From Candidatus Rhodoferax mariagerensis (lineage in GTDB: Bacteria > Pseudomonadota > Gammaproteobacteria > Burkholderiales > Burkholderiaceae_C), in NCBI GenBank assembly GCA_016719055.1, contig JADKAW010000018.1, positions 1 to 64,000 of the forward strand: 64,000 nt of DNA. The letters run 5' to 3'. Numbering within the stretch: position 1 is the stretch's first letter; each line of letters begins with the position of its first letter. A program made the translations under genes and the position numbers. Shown piece after piece: positions 55,102 to 63,834 of the stretch. The notes under the pieces are model-generated. The model saw only the letters and a program-made list of their open reading frames with translations. It had not been told where the DNA came from and made no database searches.

Positions 55102-55295
55102 TTAAATAACTTTTGAAATTCCTGCGGCTACCAGGCTCAGCAGAATGGTGGTGGTCAAGGGCAGAAAAAACTCGCGACCAAACAGTTTGAAGCGCAGGTC
55201 ACCGGGTAGTCGGCCAAAGCCCAGTTTTTGCAGCCAGGGCGTGAAGCCGTTGATCAGAATCAGGGCCAGAAGACAACAATCAGCCAGCGGAACAT
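55102..55295 (-). CDS. DUF2905 small membrane protein, frameshifted
   Basis: The gene starts at ATG 55295 (MFRWLIVVF) but stops at once. Inserting one base near 55265-55275 gives LALILINGFTPWLQKLGFG, RLPGDLRFKLFGREFF and LPLTTTILLSLVAAGISKVI, an almost complete DUF2905 protein of 64 residues with two membrane helices. It was too short and broken to appear as an ordinary open frame. It lies 15 bases downstream of the methyltransferase gene, probably in one unit. The function of DUF2905 is unknown. Confidence 0.75.
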
Positions 55296-55310
55296 GGTGT
55301 TGGTGCCTGC

Positions 55311-56453
55311 TTACAACGTATGGGTTTTATCGCCATGCGTAAACCCCAGCGCCTGCCAGGGCTCACCTTTGTAAAAACCGATCACCTTGAAAAATTCGCC
55401 CATTTCGTGCTCCATGATCAGTTTTTGCGTGTTCACACGTACAGGCAGGTCAGCCACGGCCATTTGCTGGAGCAATCCACAGTTAATCAAAAAATGCGCC
55501 TGGTTGCAGTAGCCCAGCACGCCCAGATCAGCGTCGTTGCCAGCCACCGCCACACCGGTAAAGTTGACGTGGGCCGTGATGTCCTTTTGACCCACATCGG
55601 CCAGCGGGTTGTCGTCCACCTGGTGCGCCTTGTGGCACATCACGGTGCCCATGTGGCGCTGCGGGTGGTAGTACTCGGCCTGCGGAAAACCATAGTCGAT
55701 CAAAAACGCTGCACCTCGCTCAAGTTTGTCGCCCAGCGTGCGCACAAACGACTCGCCCTGGGGGTGAATCTCGGTCAGGTAATCGTGCTCCCCGGCCACC
55801 TCCATCGGCGGGCGCAAGTCGGTGATGCGGTCTTGCCAGACAAAACGCTGTGTCTGTGGATCAGCGTCAGTCGCCAGCGCCACGCCGCGCTCATGCCAGA
55901 TGTTGTTGACCCGCGCCAGCAACTTGACCGGCATGGCATCGAGCACCTCATTGCCCAGAATAACGCCTTGTAGCGTTGCTGGCAATGCATCCACCCAGCG
56001 CACGCAGTCGGCAAACGTGCCCAGCGTGGCGCGCTGGCGCTCGCGCAGACTGCCCGAAATGTCCACCAGGGTGTACCTGTCAAGCGGTGTGCCAAGCGCC
56101 TGCAAGGCCTGTAACACCTGCAAGGCCAGCGCGCCCGAGCCGGCACCAAACTCCCAGACTTCGCGCGTGCCGGTCACCAGCAAGGCCTGCGCCACCTGTT
56201 TGGCCAGCGCCCAGCCAAACAGCGGGCTCAGTTCGGGCGCGGTGACAAAGTCACTGCCAGCGACACGGGCCCCGTTCTGCACGCTGTAGGGCAGCATGCC
56301 AAACTTGGCGCTGTCGTGGGCGTAGTAGCCCAGACCCGGCTGGTACAACGCCTGGCTCATGAAACGGTCAAAACCCATCCAGCCGCCCGTGTCCAAAATG
56401 GCCTGCGTAATCTGGTCGGCGAGGTCGCTCGTTAAACTCTGTGGTGTTGTCAT
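55311..56453 (-). CDS. SAM-dependent methyltransferase, MidA/NDUFAF7 family
   Basis: This 380-residue methyltransferase belongs to the family of NDUFAF7/MidA, whose human member methylates an arginine of respiratory complex I. Visible are the N-terminal ISFDRFMSQALYQPGLGYYA-type segment (here FDRFMSQALYQPGLGYY), the SAM site VWEFGAGSGALALQVL, and GNEVLDAMPVKLL. The bacterial substrate is not known. It is divergent from the SDR gene with 20 bases between the starts. Confidence 0.9.
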   Translation of the reverse strand: MTTPQSLTSDLADQITQAILDTGGWMGFDRFMSQALYQPGLGYYAHDSAKFGMLPYSVQNGARVAGSDFVTAPELSPLFGWALAKQVAQALLVTGTREVWEFGAGSGALALQVLQALQALGTPLDRYTLVDISGSLRERQRATLGTFADCVRWVDALPATLQGVILGNEVLDAMPVKLLARVNNIWHERGVALATDADPQTQRFVWQDRITDLRPPMEVAGEHDYLTEIHPQGESFVRTLGDKLERGAAFLIDYGFPQAEYYHPQRHMGTVMCHKAHQVDDNPLADVGQKDITAHVNFTGVAVAGNDADLGVLGYCNQAHFLINCGLLQQMAVADLPVRVNTQKLIMEHEMGEFFKVIGFYKGEPWQALGFTHGDKTHTL

Positions 56454-56473
56454 AGCCTTTGGATTGTCCCCGA

Positions 56474-57256
56474 ATGTCTAACGAATCCCCCACCCCCGCG
56501 CCACAGCGCACCGTGCTGATCACTGGCGCTGCCAAGCGCTTGGGCCGCGAAATTGCCCTGAACCTTGCCAAAGACGGCTGGCGGGTCGCCGTGCATTTTC
56601 GGGACTCGGTTGAAGAAGCTTCAAAAACAGTAGCAGACTGCAAAAGACTGGCGGGGGTTAGCGCCTCTTTTCGTGCCAATCTGGCCAACGAAACCGCGGT
56701 CCGCAATCTGTTGCCCAATGTGGTGGCACAGTTTGGCCATGTCGATGCTGTGGTCAACAGCGCCTCGACCTTTGAGCACGACACCCCTGAAGATTTCAGC
56801 TTTGCCGCCATGGAAAAACACATGCGCAGCAACGCCGGTGCTGCCATTCTTTTGAGCCAGGCGCTGCTGGAACACCTCAAAGATCGGGCTGAAGCCACCG
56901 GCGTGGTGATCAACCTGCTGGACCAGAAGCTGTGGAACCAGAACCCCGATTTTTTGAGCTACACCCTGTCCAAAGCCGCTCTGGAAGCCGCCAACACCAT
57001 GCTGGCGATTGCGCTGGCACCACGCGTGCGGGTGGTGGGAGTCGCCCCAGGGCTGACGCTGACCAGCCACATCCTGCGTCCGGAAAAGTTCGAAATGCTG
57101 CACAAATTGTCGCCGCTTGGCCACTCTTCCACGGCGGCTGATGTAGCGGCCACGGTGGCGTTTGCCCTGAACAACAACTCCATCACCGGCACCACCCTGC
57201 TGGTCGATGGCGGGCAACACCTGATGAAGTTTGAACGTGATTTCTCGCTCATGTGA
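56474..57256 (+). CDS. Pteridine-reductase-like short-chain dehydrogenase (FolM-like)
   Basis: This 260-residue SDR has the NADP-binding TGAAKRLGREIA motif, in which the RLG replaces the usual GIG as in pteridine reductases and FolM. It also has NSAS, and the catalytic YTLSKAA pair. Next to folB, a role in reducing dihydrofolate or dihydrobiopterin analogues is plausible. ATG 56474 is the first good start. A diverged short-repeat copy is translated at codons 53-65 (VADCKRLAGVSAS), just after the second beta strand. Confidence 0.85.
   Translation: MSNESPTPAPQRTVLITGAAKRLGREIALNLAKDGWRVAVHFRDSVEEASKTVADCKRLAGVSASFRANLANETAVRNLLPNVVAQFGHVDAVVNSASTFEHDTPEDFSFAAMEKHMRSNAGAAILLSQALLEHLKDRAEATGVVINLLDQKLWNQNPDFLSYTLSKAALEAANTMLAIALAPRVRVVGVAPGLTLTSHILRPEKFEMLHKLSPLGHSSTAADVAATVAFALNNNSITGTTLLVDGGQHLMKFERDFSLM
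56630..56666 (+). repeat. Diverged short repeat inside the SDR gene
   Basis: GTAGC, exactly 20 bases, GGGTTAGCGCCTCTTTT. It starts at codon 53 and is read GTA-GCA, the same frame as the other translated copies. Confidence 0.55.
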
Positions 57257-57296
57257 GCTGTAGAAGCTCATCAATCACTATTGAATTGCATCATCC

Positions 57297-57683
57297 ATGT
57301 CATCCTCCAATGCCAGTTACACCCACGGTCAGCAAACGCTGGCCCTTACCGGCCTGCGTTTTGATGCCAGTCTGGGTATTCTGGCGACCGAAAAAGCAGC
57401 GCCACAGCCGATTCAGGTCGATGCCGAGCTCAGCTTGGGCGCACAACCCCTGTTGCCGCGCGACGACGACATCACCCACGTGCTGGACTATCGCAAGGTG
57501 CGCAAAATCATCATTGACGAGTGCACTGCCGAACACGTCAACCTGCTCGAAACCCTGATCGGCAAGCTGGCCAACCGGTTGATGCAGTTGCCCAATGTCA
57601 AGGGCGTTCGCGTCAAGATCGCCAAGCTGGAGATTTTTGTCGACTGCGAAGTAGCGATTCGTATGGAAACCGGGCAGTGGTAA
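57297..57683 (+). CDS. folB: Dihydroneopterin aldolase
   Basis: This 128-residue enzyme of folate synthesis has the family arrangement LALTGLRFDASLGILATEK at the start, a central ITHVLDYRKVRKII segment, HVNLLETLIGKLANRL, and the terminal VRVKIAKLEIF with the conserved Lys. The SDR gene upstream is probably in the same unit, as is ttcA 13 bases downstream. Confidence 0.87.
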   Translation: MSSSNASYTHGQQTLALTGLRFDASLGILATEKAAPQPIQVDAELSLGAQPLLPRDDDITHVLDYRKVRKIIIDECTAEHVNLLETLIGKLANRLMQLPNVKGVRVKIAKLEIFVDCEVAIRMETGQW

Positions 57684-57696
57684 CGCCGAAAGATCT

Positions 57697-58698
57697 ATGA
57701 ATACACGCTGGACAGAATCCGCGCCCGACCTGGGTGCCTCCCACCCTAACCCGCCAAACCCCCAGGCTGGGATCGTGGCGGATACGGTGGCCAAAAAACT
57801 CGACATTGAGCGTGACGCAGCGCTGCGTGCCAAGCGTGAAACCCACAAGCTCGAAAAACGCCTGTGCCGCCAGGTGGGTGCCGCCATCATCGACTTCAAC
57901 ATGATCGAGGAAGGCGACCGCGTGATGGTCTGCATCAGCGGTGGCAAGGACAGCTTTGGCATGCTTGACATTCTGCTCAAGCTACAAAAGCGCGCACCGG
58001 TTCATTTCGACCTTGTGGCCGTCAACCTCGACCAGAAGCAACCCGGTTTCCCGGCGCACATCTTGCCCGCCTACCTGGCCAAGCTCGGCATCGAGTTCCA
58101 CATCGAAACCCAGGACACCTACAGCATTGTCAAAAAAGTGGTGCCCGAGGGCAAAACCATGTGCAGCCTGTGCAGCCGCCTGCGCCGGGGCATTCTGTAC
58201 CGGGTGGCCGACGAGCTGAAAATCACCAAGATCGCGCTGGGCCATCACCGCGACGACATGCTGCACACGTTCTTTTTGAACATGTTCTTCGCCGGCAAGC
58301 TCAAAGGCATGCCGCCCAAACTGGTCAGCGATGACGGTGGCCATATCGTGATCCGCCCGCTGGCCCATGTGGCCGAAAAAGACCTGATTGCCTGGGCCAC
58401 GCACCGCCAGTTTCCGATCATCCCGTGCAGTTTGTGCGGCAGCCAGAAGAACCTGCAGCGCCAGGAGATCAAACGCATGATGCACCAGTGGGAGCGCCAG
58501 TACCCCGGGCGCACCGAAACCATGTTTACCGCGCTGCAAAACCTGGTGCCCTCGCACCTGATGGACGCCCGCCAGCATGATTTCAAAAGCGTCCAGATCA
58601 CTGGTTTGGCCGACGAAAACGGTGACAAGGTATTTGACGAGGAAGAATTCCCGTTGCCAACGCTGCCCGGCATAGGCTTGGTTCAACGCGTGGATTGA
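57697..58698 (+). CDS. ttcA: tRNA 2-thiocytidine-32 synthetase TtcA
   Basis: This 333-residue enzyme thiolates cytidine 32 in tRNA. The PP-loop is SGGKDS (about residues 81-86). The cluster cysteines are in CSLCSRLRRG (about 156 and 159) and in CSLCGSQKN later. These match the 4Fe-4S enzyme. The N-terminal 30 residues are variable. The stop is followed almost directly by the short repeat that overlaps the next gene. Confidence 0.95.
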   Translation: MNTRWTESAPDLGASHPNPPNPQAGIVADTVAKKLDIERDAALRAKRETHKLEKRLCRQVGAAIIDFNMIEEGDRVMVCISGGKDSFGMLDILLKLQKRAPVHFDLVAVNLDQKQPGFPAHILPAYLAKLGIEFHIETQDTYSIVKKVVPEGKTMCSLCSRLRRGILYRVADELKITKIALGHHRDDMLHTFFLNMFFAGKLKGMPPKLVSDDGGHIVIRPLAHVAEKDLIAWATHRQFPIIPCSLCGSQKNLQRQEIKRMMHQWERQYPGRTETMFTALQNLVPSHLMDARQHDFKSVQITGLADENGDKVFDEEEFPLPTLPGIGLVQRVD

Positions 58699-58707
58699 GC
58701 AATAATT

Positions 58708-58744
58708 GTTCCCTAGCCTTTATGAATAAAGCGCTGTATGCTAC
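58708..58744 (-). repeat. Short palindromic repeat overlapping a lipoprotein start codon
   Basis: Minus strand: GTAGC, 20 bases ending ATTCATAA, then AGGCTAGGGAAC. On the plus strand the 20-base centre contains the ATG (58722) and first codons of the next gene. Confidence 0.7.
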
Positions 58745-59306
58745 TATATTGATAGTAAGTTTGCTGTCGGGCTGTGTCAGCGTGCGGCTGATCGACAACC
58801 AGGTCAGCAGCTTTGTGCCCAAGCCTGTGCACCCAGGCGCCACCTATCGTTTTGAGCGCCTGCCTTCGCAGCAGGCCGATGCCACAGCCTATGACCCGCT
58901 TGAAGCCATGACGGCCCAAGCCCTGGCCAGGCGGGGTTTGCGGCAGGTCGACCAATCTGCCGAACTCGTCGCCCTGGTGCAACTGATCGAGCGGGTTGAG
59001 CGCCCTGTGGTTGCCCCAGTGGCCTTTGGCTGGCGGCGCGGCTGGTTGGGTCACCATGGTGGTGCCGGCCTGGGCAATGTGCCGCTGTTTCCCGGCCTGG
59101 GTGAGCGGCCCAACTACTGGCGCGAAGTCCGGTTGACGCTGCGCGAACCAGCTACCCAGGCCGTGGTGTTTGAGTCAAGCGCCAGCCATGACGGCCCCTG
59201 GCGTGACAGCGCTGTGGTTGTACCGGCCATGCTCGATGCCGCGCTGCAGGGCTTTCCGAATCCACCCCCGGGTTTACGCCGCGTTGGTATCGAGATCCCG
59301 CGTTAG
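58722..59306 (+). CDS. DUF4136-like lipoprotein with repeat-derived N-terminus
   Basis: This 194-residue lipoprotein starts MNKALYATILIVSLLSGC; the lipobox LLSGC is clear. The body (YRFERLPSQQADATAYDPLE and later EVRLTLREPATQAVVFESSA) resembles the DUF4136 family of outer-membrane lipoproteins of unknown function. No ribosome site precedes the ATG, and TTG at 58695 would be an alternative. The ATG and first seven codons lie inside a copy of the short repeat, so the signal peptide is partly made of repeat sequence. Confidence 0.78.
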   Translation: MNKALYATILIVSLLSGCVSVRLIDNQVSSFVPKPVHPGATYRFERLPSQQADATAYDPLEAMTAQALARRGLRQVDQSAELVALVQLIERVERPVVAPVAFGWRRGWLGHHGGAGLGNVPLFPGLGERPNYWREVRLTLREPATQAVVFESSASHDGPWRDSAVVVPAMLDAALQGFPNPPPGLRRVGIEIPR

Positions 59307-59459
59307 CACATTTGGCGGTTGCCCCACACCACTTTGCCTCACTCCCTCGTGGTCTTCCATAGGTCAAGGGGCAGCACGCCCTGGGTATGATAGGCTGCTG
59401 TCTTAGCAGTCGCCATGGACGACAATTTCCGTGGTCGTTGCTGCTCAATAGAATTTCAC

Positions 59460-60755
59460 ATGAACCAAGCCCAGTCCGAATTGATTGATGTCTCGCAGTT
59501 GAAAGTCGGCATGTACGTCGAACTTGAGCTGGGCTGGATGGCACACCCCTTTCCCACCAGCAGCTTCAAAATCTCGTCGGACAAACAGATCAACATCATT
59601 CGATCACTTGGACGTCAGCAGATCCGCTACGTTCCGGGCAAAAGCGATTTGCACGCCCCAGCCACTGGACTGGCGGCGCGGACCAACAACACGGCACCAG
59701 TCACAACCGAGGCGCTGCTGACCAGCCCCAATCCAGAGCAACTTGCACGCAAACAGAGAAGCGAACTGCTGAGCGCCCAGCAGCGGGACCTGATGGCCTG
59801 CGAGCGGCGATTTGGACAGACCGTTCGGCAGTACAAGCAGGCCATTGAGCTGATGCACAACCAGCCTCGCGTCGCGATGGAGCAATGCCGTGAACTGGTC
59901 AACGGTTTTGTCGGTGAGATGCTGGCCTCGGGTGAGTCGGCCATTCGGCTGCTGTCCGACGGCATGGGTGACAAACTGGCCATGCACCCGATCAATATCA
60001 CGGTCATAGCGTTGCTGCTGGGCAAGTACATGAAGCTGCCCGCCAGCGAGATGGCCGACCTTGGCATGTCGGCGTTTTTGCACGACATCGGCAAATCCAA
60101 AGTGCCTGACCGGGTGCGCTGGCTTGAGGACAGCTTTTCGATCGCCGAGCAAAAGGCCTACCAGGAGCATGTCGCCCAGGGCGTGTCGCTGGGCCAGCGC
60201 ATGGAGCTCACGCCCGGGGCATTGCAGGCGATCGCGCAGCACCACGAAATGGTCGACGGCAGCGGTTTTCCAGCGCGTATCAAGGGCGATGCCATGTCGC
60301 AGCCCGCCAAGATCCTGGCGCTGGTGAACCGCTATGAAGACCTTTGCAATCCCAGTCGCCCGGCAGCGGCAATTACCCCTCACGAGGCTCTGGCGCTCAT
60401 TTTTGCGCAGCTCAAGGCCCGCTTTGATCCGCTGGTGCTGGGTGCCTTCATCCGCATGATGGGGGTGTATCCGCCGGGCTCGGTGGTGCAGCTCGGTGAC
60501 GAGCGCTACGCCATGGTGGTATCAGTCAACTCCTCGCGACCGCTCAAACCGCGGGTGATCGTGTTTGACGCCAAGGTTTCCAAACACGAAGCGCTGATCC
60601 TGGATCTGGAGGCCTGCCCCGAACTCGGCATCCGACGCAGCCTCAAGCCGGCCAGCCTGCCGCGGGCCGCGATGGACTATTTGTCACCGCGCCAGCGCAT
60701 CTGTTATTTCTTTGAACGTGCGGTGAACACACCTCAAAAAGAGGATGCGCCATGA
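59460..60755 (+). CDS. HD-GYP cyclic di-GMP phosphodiesterase
   Basis: This 431-residue protein has an N-terminal DUF3391 domain (SQLKVGMYVELELGWMAHPF) and an HD-GYP domain. The HD motif is FLHDIGKSKVPD, and the GYP motif reads HHEMVDGSGFP, with Phe for Tyr. Such enzymes hydrolyse cyclic di-GMP to GMP. ATG 59460 is preferred over an upstream start in the spacer. It overlaps the next gene by four bases (ATGA), coupling it to a GGDEF-EAL protein. Confidence 0.9.
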   Translation: MNQAQSELIDVSQLKVGMYVELELGWMAHPFPTSSFKISSDKQINIIRSLGRQQIRYVPGKSDLHAPATGLAARTNNTAPVTTEALLTSPNPEQLARKQRSELLSAQQRDLMACERRFGQTVRQYKQAIELMHNQPRVAMEQCRELVNGFVGEMLASGESAIRLLSDGMGDKLAMHPINITVIALLLGKYMKLPASEMADLGMSAFLHDIGKSKVPDRVRWLEDSFSIAEQKAYQEHVAQGVSLGQRMELTPGALQAIAQHHEMVDGSGFPARIKGDAMSQPAKILALVNRYEDLCNPSRPAAAITPHEALALIFAQLKARFDPLVLGAFIRMMGVYPPGSVVQLGDERYAMVVSVNSSRPLKPRVIVFDAKVSKHEALILDLEACPELGIRRSLKPASLPRAAMDYLSPRQRICYFFERAVNTPQKEDAP

Positions 60756-63166
60756 AGCGCATTGCCTGGGGCCCTCTGATCGAAGGCCTGCTGGAGTCGG
60801 TCTGGCTGGTGGACCCAGTTGACTTGCGCATCCTGGCGGTGAACCAGGCCGCCTGCCAACTGCTCGGAATGAGTAAAGAGGCCATGCTAGGCAAGCCGGT
60901 GATTGAGCTCACCGCGACCCCGGAAGACCAATTTTTCTGGGAGGATGTGGCCGCTGGTCTGGTTGACAGCATCCGCTCGGAAACTTTGCTGCGCGGGGCC
61001 GACGGCGTGGCGGTAGCGGTTGATCGTCGTGTCAGCCGTGTATGGCCGGAGGTTGACCGTGCGGTTTATCTGGTTGGCATTCACGATTTGCGCCAGCAGC
61101 GCCAGGTTGAAAACGAACTGGAAAAACTCGTGGCCGAATTGCGGGCCACGCTGGAATCAACAGCAGACGGCATTCTGGTCAGCGACCTCAATGGCGACAT
61201 CCGCAATTACAACCGCCAGTTTGCCAAGCTGTGGAATGTGCCCGAGCACCTGTTGCTGCACCGCAACGACCACGCGTTGTATGCGCATCTTGCGGAACAG
61301 ATCAAGGACGTGGCGCATTACCAGCAGCGACTGCACGATTTCGACAACAATCCGCTGCTCGAAGCCACCGATCTGCTGGTGCTGGCCAATAGCCGTGTGC
61401 TGGAGCGGACCACCCGACCGCAGTACAGCCGCGGGCAGCCCACCGGGCGGGTTTACTCATTTCGCGACATCACGCAGGAACTGCAGAATGAGTCCCAGCT
61501 CAAGCTGGCGGCCAAGGTGTTTGAGTCGAGCCTGGAGGCCATCTTTATCACCACGGCTGACTTCCTGATACTGGCGGTCAATCCGGCCTGCGAGAACCTG
61601 ACCGAGCGGTCTCAGGCCAAATTGATGGGTGCTTCACCCTCCGACATTTTTTTTCACCCCAGTAACCCCGGGTTCTTGGCCAACGTTCAAGCCACCCTGC
61701 AAGCCCAAGGTCTTTGGCGTGGTCAGCTCTGGATTCAGAAAAAAGATATCTTCGCCTGTGCTGTGCAGGCCTCGTGGGTGCTGTTGCGCAACGATTTGGG
61801 TGAGGTGTCACACACCATTGGCTTCTTTCGTGACCTGACCGAAGAGCTGGCCGCCCAACAACGTATCGAACAACTGGCCTACAGCGATGCCCTGACTGGC
61901 CTGCCCAACCGCTTGCTGCTGACGCAGCGGGTGGAGTTCGCGCTGCGCCTGGCAGAACGTAACGCCGGTGAGTGTGGCGTTTTTTTCATTGATCTGGACC
62001 GCTTCAAGAACCTCAACGATTCCATGGGCCACAGCTTTGGTGACCGGGTTCTGATCGATGTGGCTGAACGCCTCAAAGATTGCCTGCGCGAGGTCGACAC
62101 CCTGTGCCGGCTGGGTGGGGACGAGTTCGTGATTTTTGTGCAGGACATTGACGCCCATGGCGCAGAAGTGCTGGCGCGGCGCATTCAGGACAGCATGACG
62201 CAGGCCTTCCAGATTGATGACATGACCTTTTCGGTCGGCTGCAGCATGGGCATTGCCTTGTATCCCGAAGATGGCAAGTCGCTCGACGCCCTGATCAAGT
62301 GCGCAGATACCGCAATGTACCTGGTCAAGGCGCGTGGGCGCGGCAGCTTCCGGTTTTACCAGCCGCAAATGAATGTCAATCTGCTCTCGCACATCAAGAT
62401 CGACCACGCGATGCGTGGGGCCATGGAACAGAATTTGTTCCAGTTGCATTACCAGCCCCAGACTTCGCTGGCCAATGGCAGCTTGCTCGGCGCCGAGGCG
62501 CTGATTCGCTGGACCGACGCCGAACTTGGCCAGATGTCGCCCGCGCTGTTCATTCCATTGGCCGAAGAGTCGGGTTTTATCACGGTGATTGGCACCTGGG
62601 TGCTGGAGCAGGCAGTGAAGCAGGCGCGGGTCTGGCAGTCCCGTGGCACGCCGGTCAGCGTGTCGATCAACGTGTCGGCATTGCAGTTTCAGCAGCCGGA
62701 TTTTGTCGAGACCGTGTCTGGCGTCATCAAGGCAGCGGGGCTTGCCCCACAGTTGCTGGAGCTTGAACTGACCGAGTCGATCCTGATTCAGGACGCCAAC
62801 GAAACACTGACCCGCCTGCACGCGCTGGCCGCACTGGGGGTGGCGTTGTCAATTGATGACTTTGGCACCGGCTATTCGAGCCTGGCTTACCTGAAGAAAT
62901 TCCCGATTTCAAAACTCAAGATTGATCGCTCGTTTGTCACGGGCCTGCCTGATGACGAGGGCGACCGAGCCATCGTCAGCGCCACCATCGGCATGGCACG
63001 CGGGCTCAAGCTCAAGGTGGTGGCCGAAGGGGTGGAAACCCAGGCCCAGCACGACTACCTGGCCAATCTGGGATGCGAGTCGTACCAGGGTTTCTTGTGC
63101 TCGCCGGGTCTGCCCGCTGCAGAGTTTGAGAAGTTGATGACCAAGCTGCCGCACCCCCCCGACTGA
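60752..63166 (+). CDS. PAS-GGDEF-EAL protein coupled to the HD-GYP gene
   Basis: This 804-residue soluble protein has three PAS domains (about 8-115, 125-245 and 250-370), an intact GGDEF motif (RLGGDEFVIFV) and an intact EAL domain (GAEALIRWTDAE, DDFGTGYSSLAYLKKF, AEGVETQAQ). The overlap with the HD-GYP gene implies fixed co-synthesis, so synthesis and two different ways of breakdown of cyclic di-GMP are encoded together. Confidence 0.9.
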   Translation: MKRIAWGPLIEGLLESVWLVDPVDLRILAVNQAACQLLGMSKEAMLGKPVIELTATPEDQFFWEDVAAGLVDSIRSETLLRGADGVAVAVDRRVSRVWPEVDRAVYLVGIHDLRQQRQVENELEKLVAELRATLESTADGILVSDLNGDIRNYNRQFAKLWNVPEHLLLHRNDHALYAHLAEQIKDVAHYQQRLHDFDNNPLLEATDLLVLANSRVLERTTRPQYSRGQPTGRVYSFRDITQELQNESQLKLAAKVFESSLEAIFITTADFLILAVNPACENLTERSQAKLMGASPSDIFFHPSNPGFLANVQATLQAQGLWRGQLWIQKKDIFACAVQASWVLLRNDLGEVSHTIGFFRDLTEELAAQQRIEQLAYSDALTGLPNRLLLTQRVEFALRLAERNAGECGVFFIDLDRFKNLNDSMGHSFGDRVLIDVAERLKDCLREVDTLCRLGGDEFVIFVQDIDAHGAEVLARRIQDSMTQAFQIDDMTFSVGCSMGIALYPEDGKSLDALIKCADTAMYLVKARGRGSFRFYQPQMNVNLLSHIKIDHAMRGAMEQNLFQLHYQPQTSLANGSLLGAEALIRWTDAELGQMSPALFIPLAEESGFITVIGTWVLEQAVKQARVWQSRGTPVSVSINVSALQFQQPDFVETVSGVIKAAGLAPQLLELELTESILIQDANETLTRLHALAALGVALSIDDFGTGYSSLAYLKKFPISKLKIDRSFVTGLPDDEGDRAIVSATIGMARGLKLKVVAEGVETQAQHDYLANLGCESYQGFLCSPGLPAAEFEKLMTKLPHPPD

Positions 63167-63182
63167 AACCCTTTGTAAAACC

Positions 63183-63821
63183 ATGCAAGCTACCCGAATC
63201 ATTGCCATCCGCCATGGCGAAACCACCTGGAATGTGGATGCCCGCATTCAGGGCCATCTTGACATTGCGCTGAACGCCACCGGCAGGCTACAGGCACAAC
63301 GCGTTGCCCAGGCACTGGCTGATGAGATGGTGGACGCCGTGTATGCCAGCGATTTACAGCGCGCCTGGCAAACCGCAGACGCAATTGCCAGCGCAACGCA
63401 AAGCCCGTTGACGGCAGATAAGGGCTTGCGAGAGCGCGGTTTTGGCGAGTTTGAGGGCAAATCCTACGCAGAAGTCGAAACCCTTTGGCCACAACATGCG
63501 CTGCAGTGGCGTACGCGTGACCCGCTTTGGGCACCGCCCGCAGGGGAGTCCTTGCTGGCCATGCGTGACCGCGTGTTGACCACCGCCACCCGGTTGGCCG
63601 GCCAGCACCAAGGCGGACAGATTGTTCTGGTGGCTCATGGCGGTGTCATGGACCTGCTCTACCGGCTGGCTACCAGCCAGGACTTGCAGGCACCACGCAC
63701 CTGGCAGCTTGGCAACGCTGCCATCAACCGCCTGCTGTGGACGCCAGACGGCTTCACGCTGGTCGGGTGGGCCGACAGCGGCCACCTGGACAACCTGGGT
63801 CAAGACGAGTCGTTTAGCTAA
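63183..63821 (+). CDS. Histidine phosphatase (phosphoglycerate mutase-like)
   Basis: This 212-residue phosphatase has the catalytic IAIRHGETTWNVDARIQGH motif, the conserved Glu in LRERGFGEFEGKSY and the second His in VLVAHGGVMDLL. It resembles GpmB/CobC-type broad phosphatases rather than glycolytic mutase. It lies 16 bases after the GGDEF-EAL gene, but a functional link is not evident. Confidence 0.9.
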   Translation: MQATRIIAIRHGETTWNVDARIQGHLDIALNATGRLQAQRVAQALADEMVDAVYASDLQRAWQTADAIASATQSPLTADKGLRERGFGEFEGKSYAEVETLWPQHALQWRTRDPLWAPPAGESLLAMRDRVLTTATRLAGQHQGGQIVLVAHGGVMDLLYRLATSQDLQAPRTWQLGNAAINRLLWTPDGFTLVGWADSGHLDNLGQDESFS

Positions 63822-63834
63822 ATTGGGTGCGTGA

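Noticed and set aside
57250..57296. Possible further short-repeat copy between the SDR and folB genes
   Set aside because: ATAG and a GCTTCTACAGCTC-like segment are present, but the 20-base spacing is not kept, so it was not counted.
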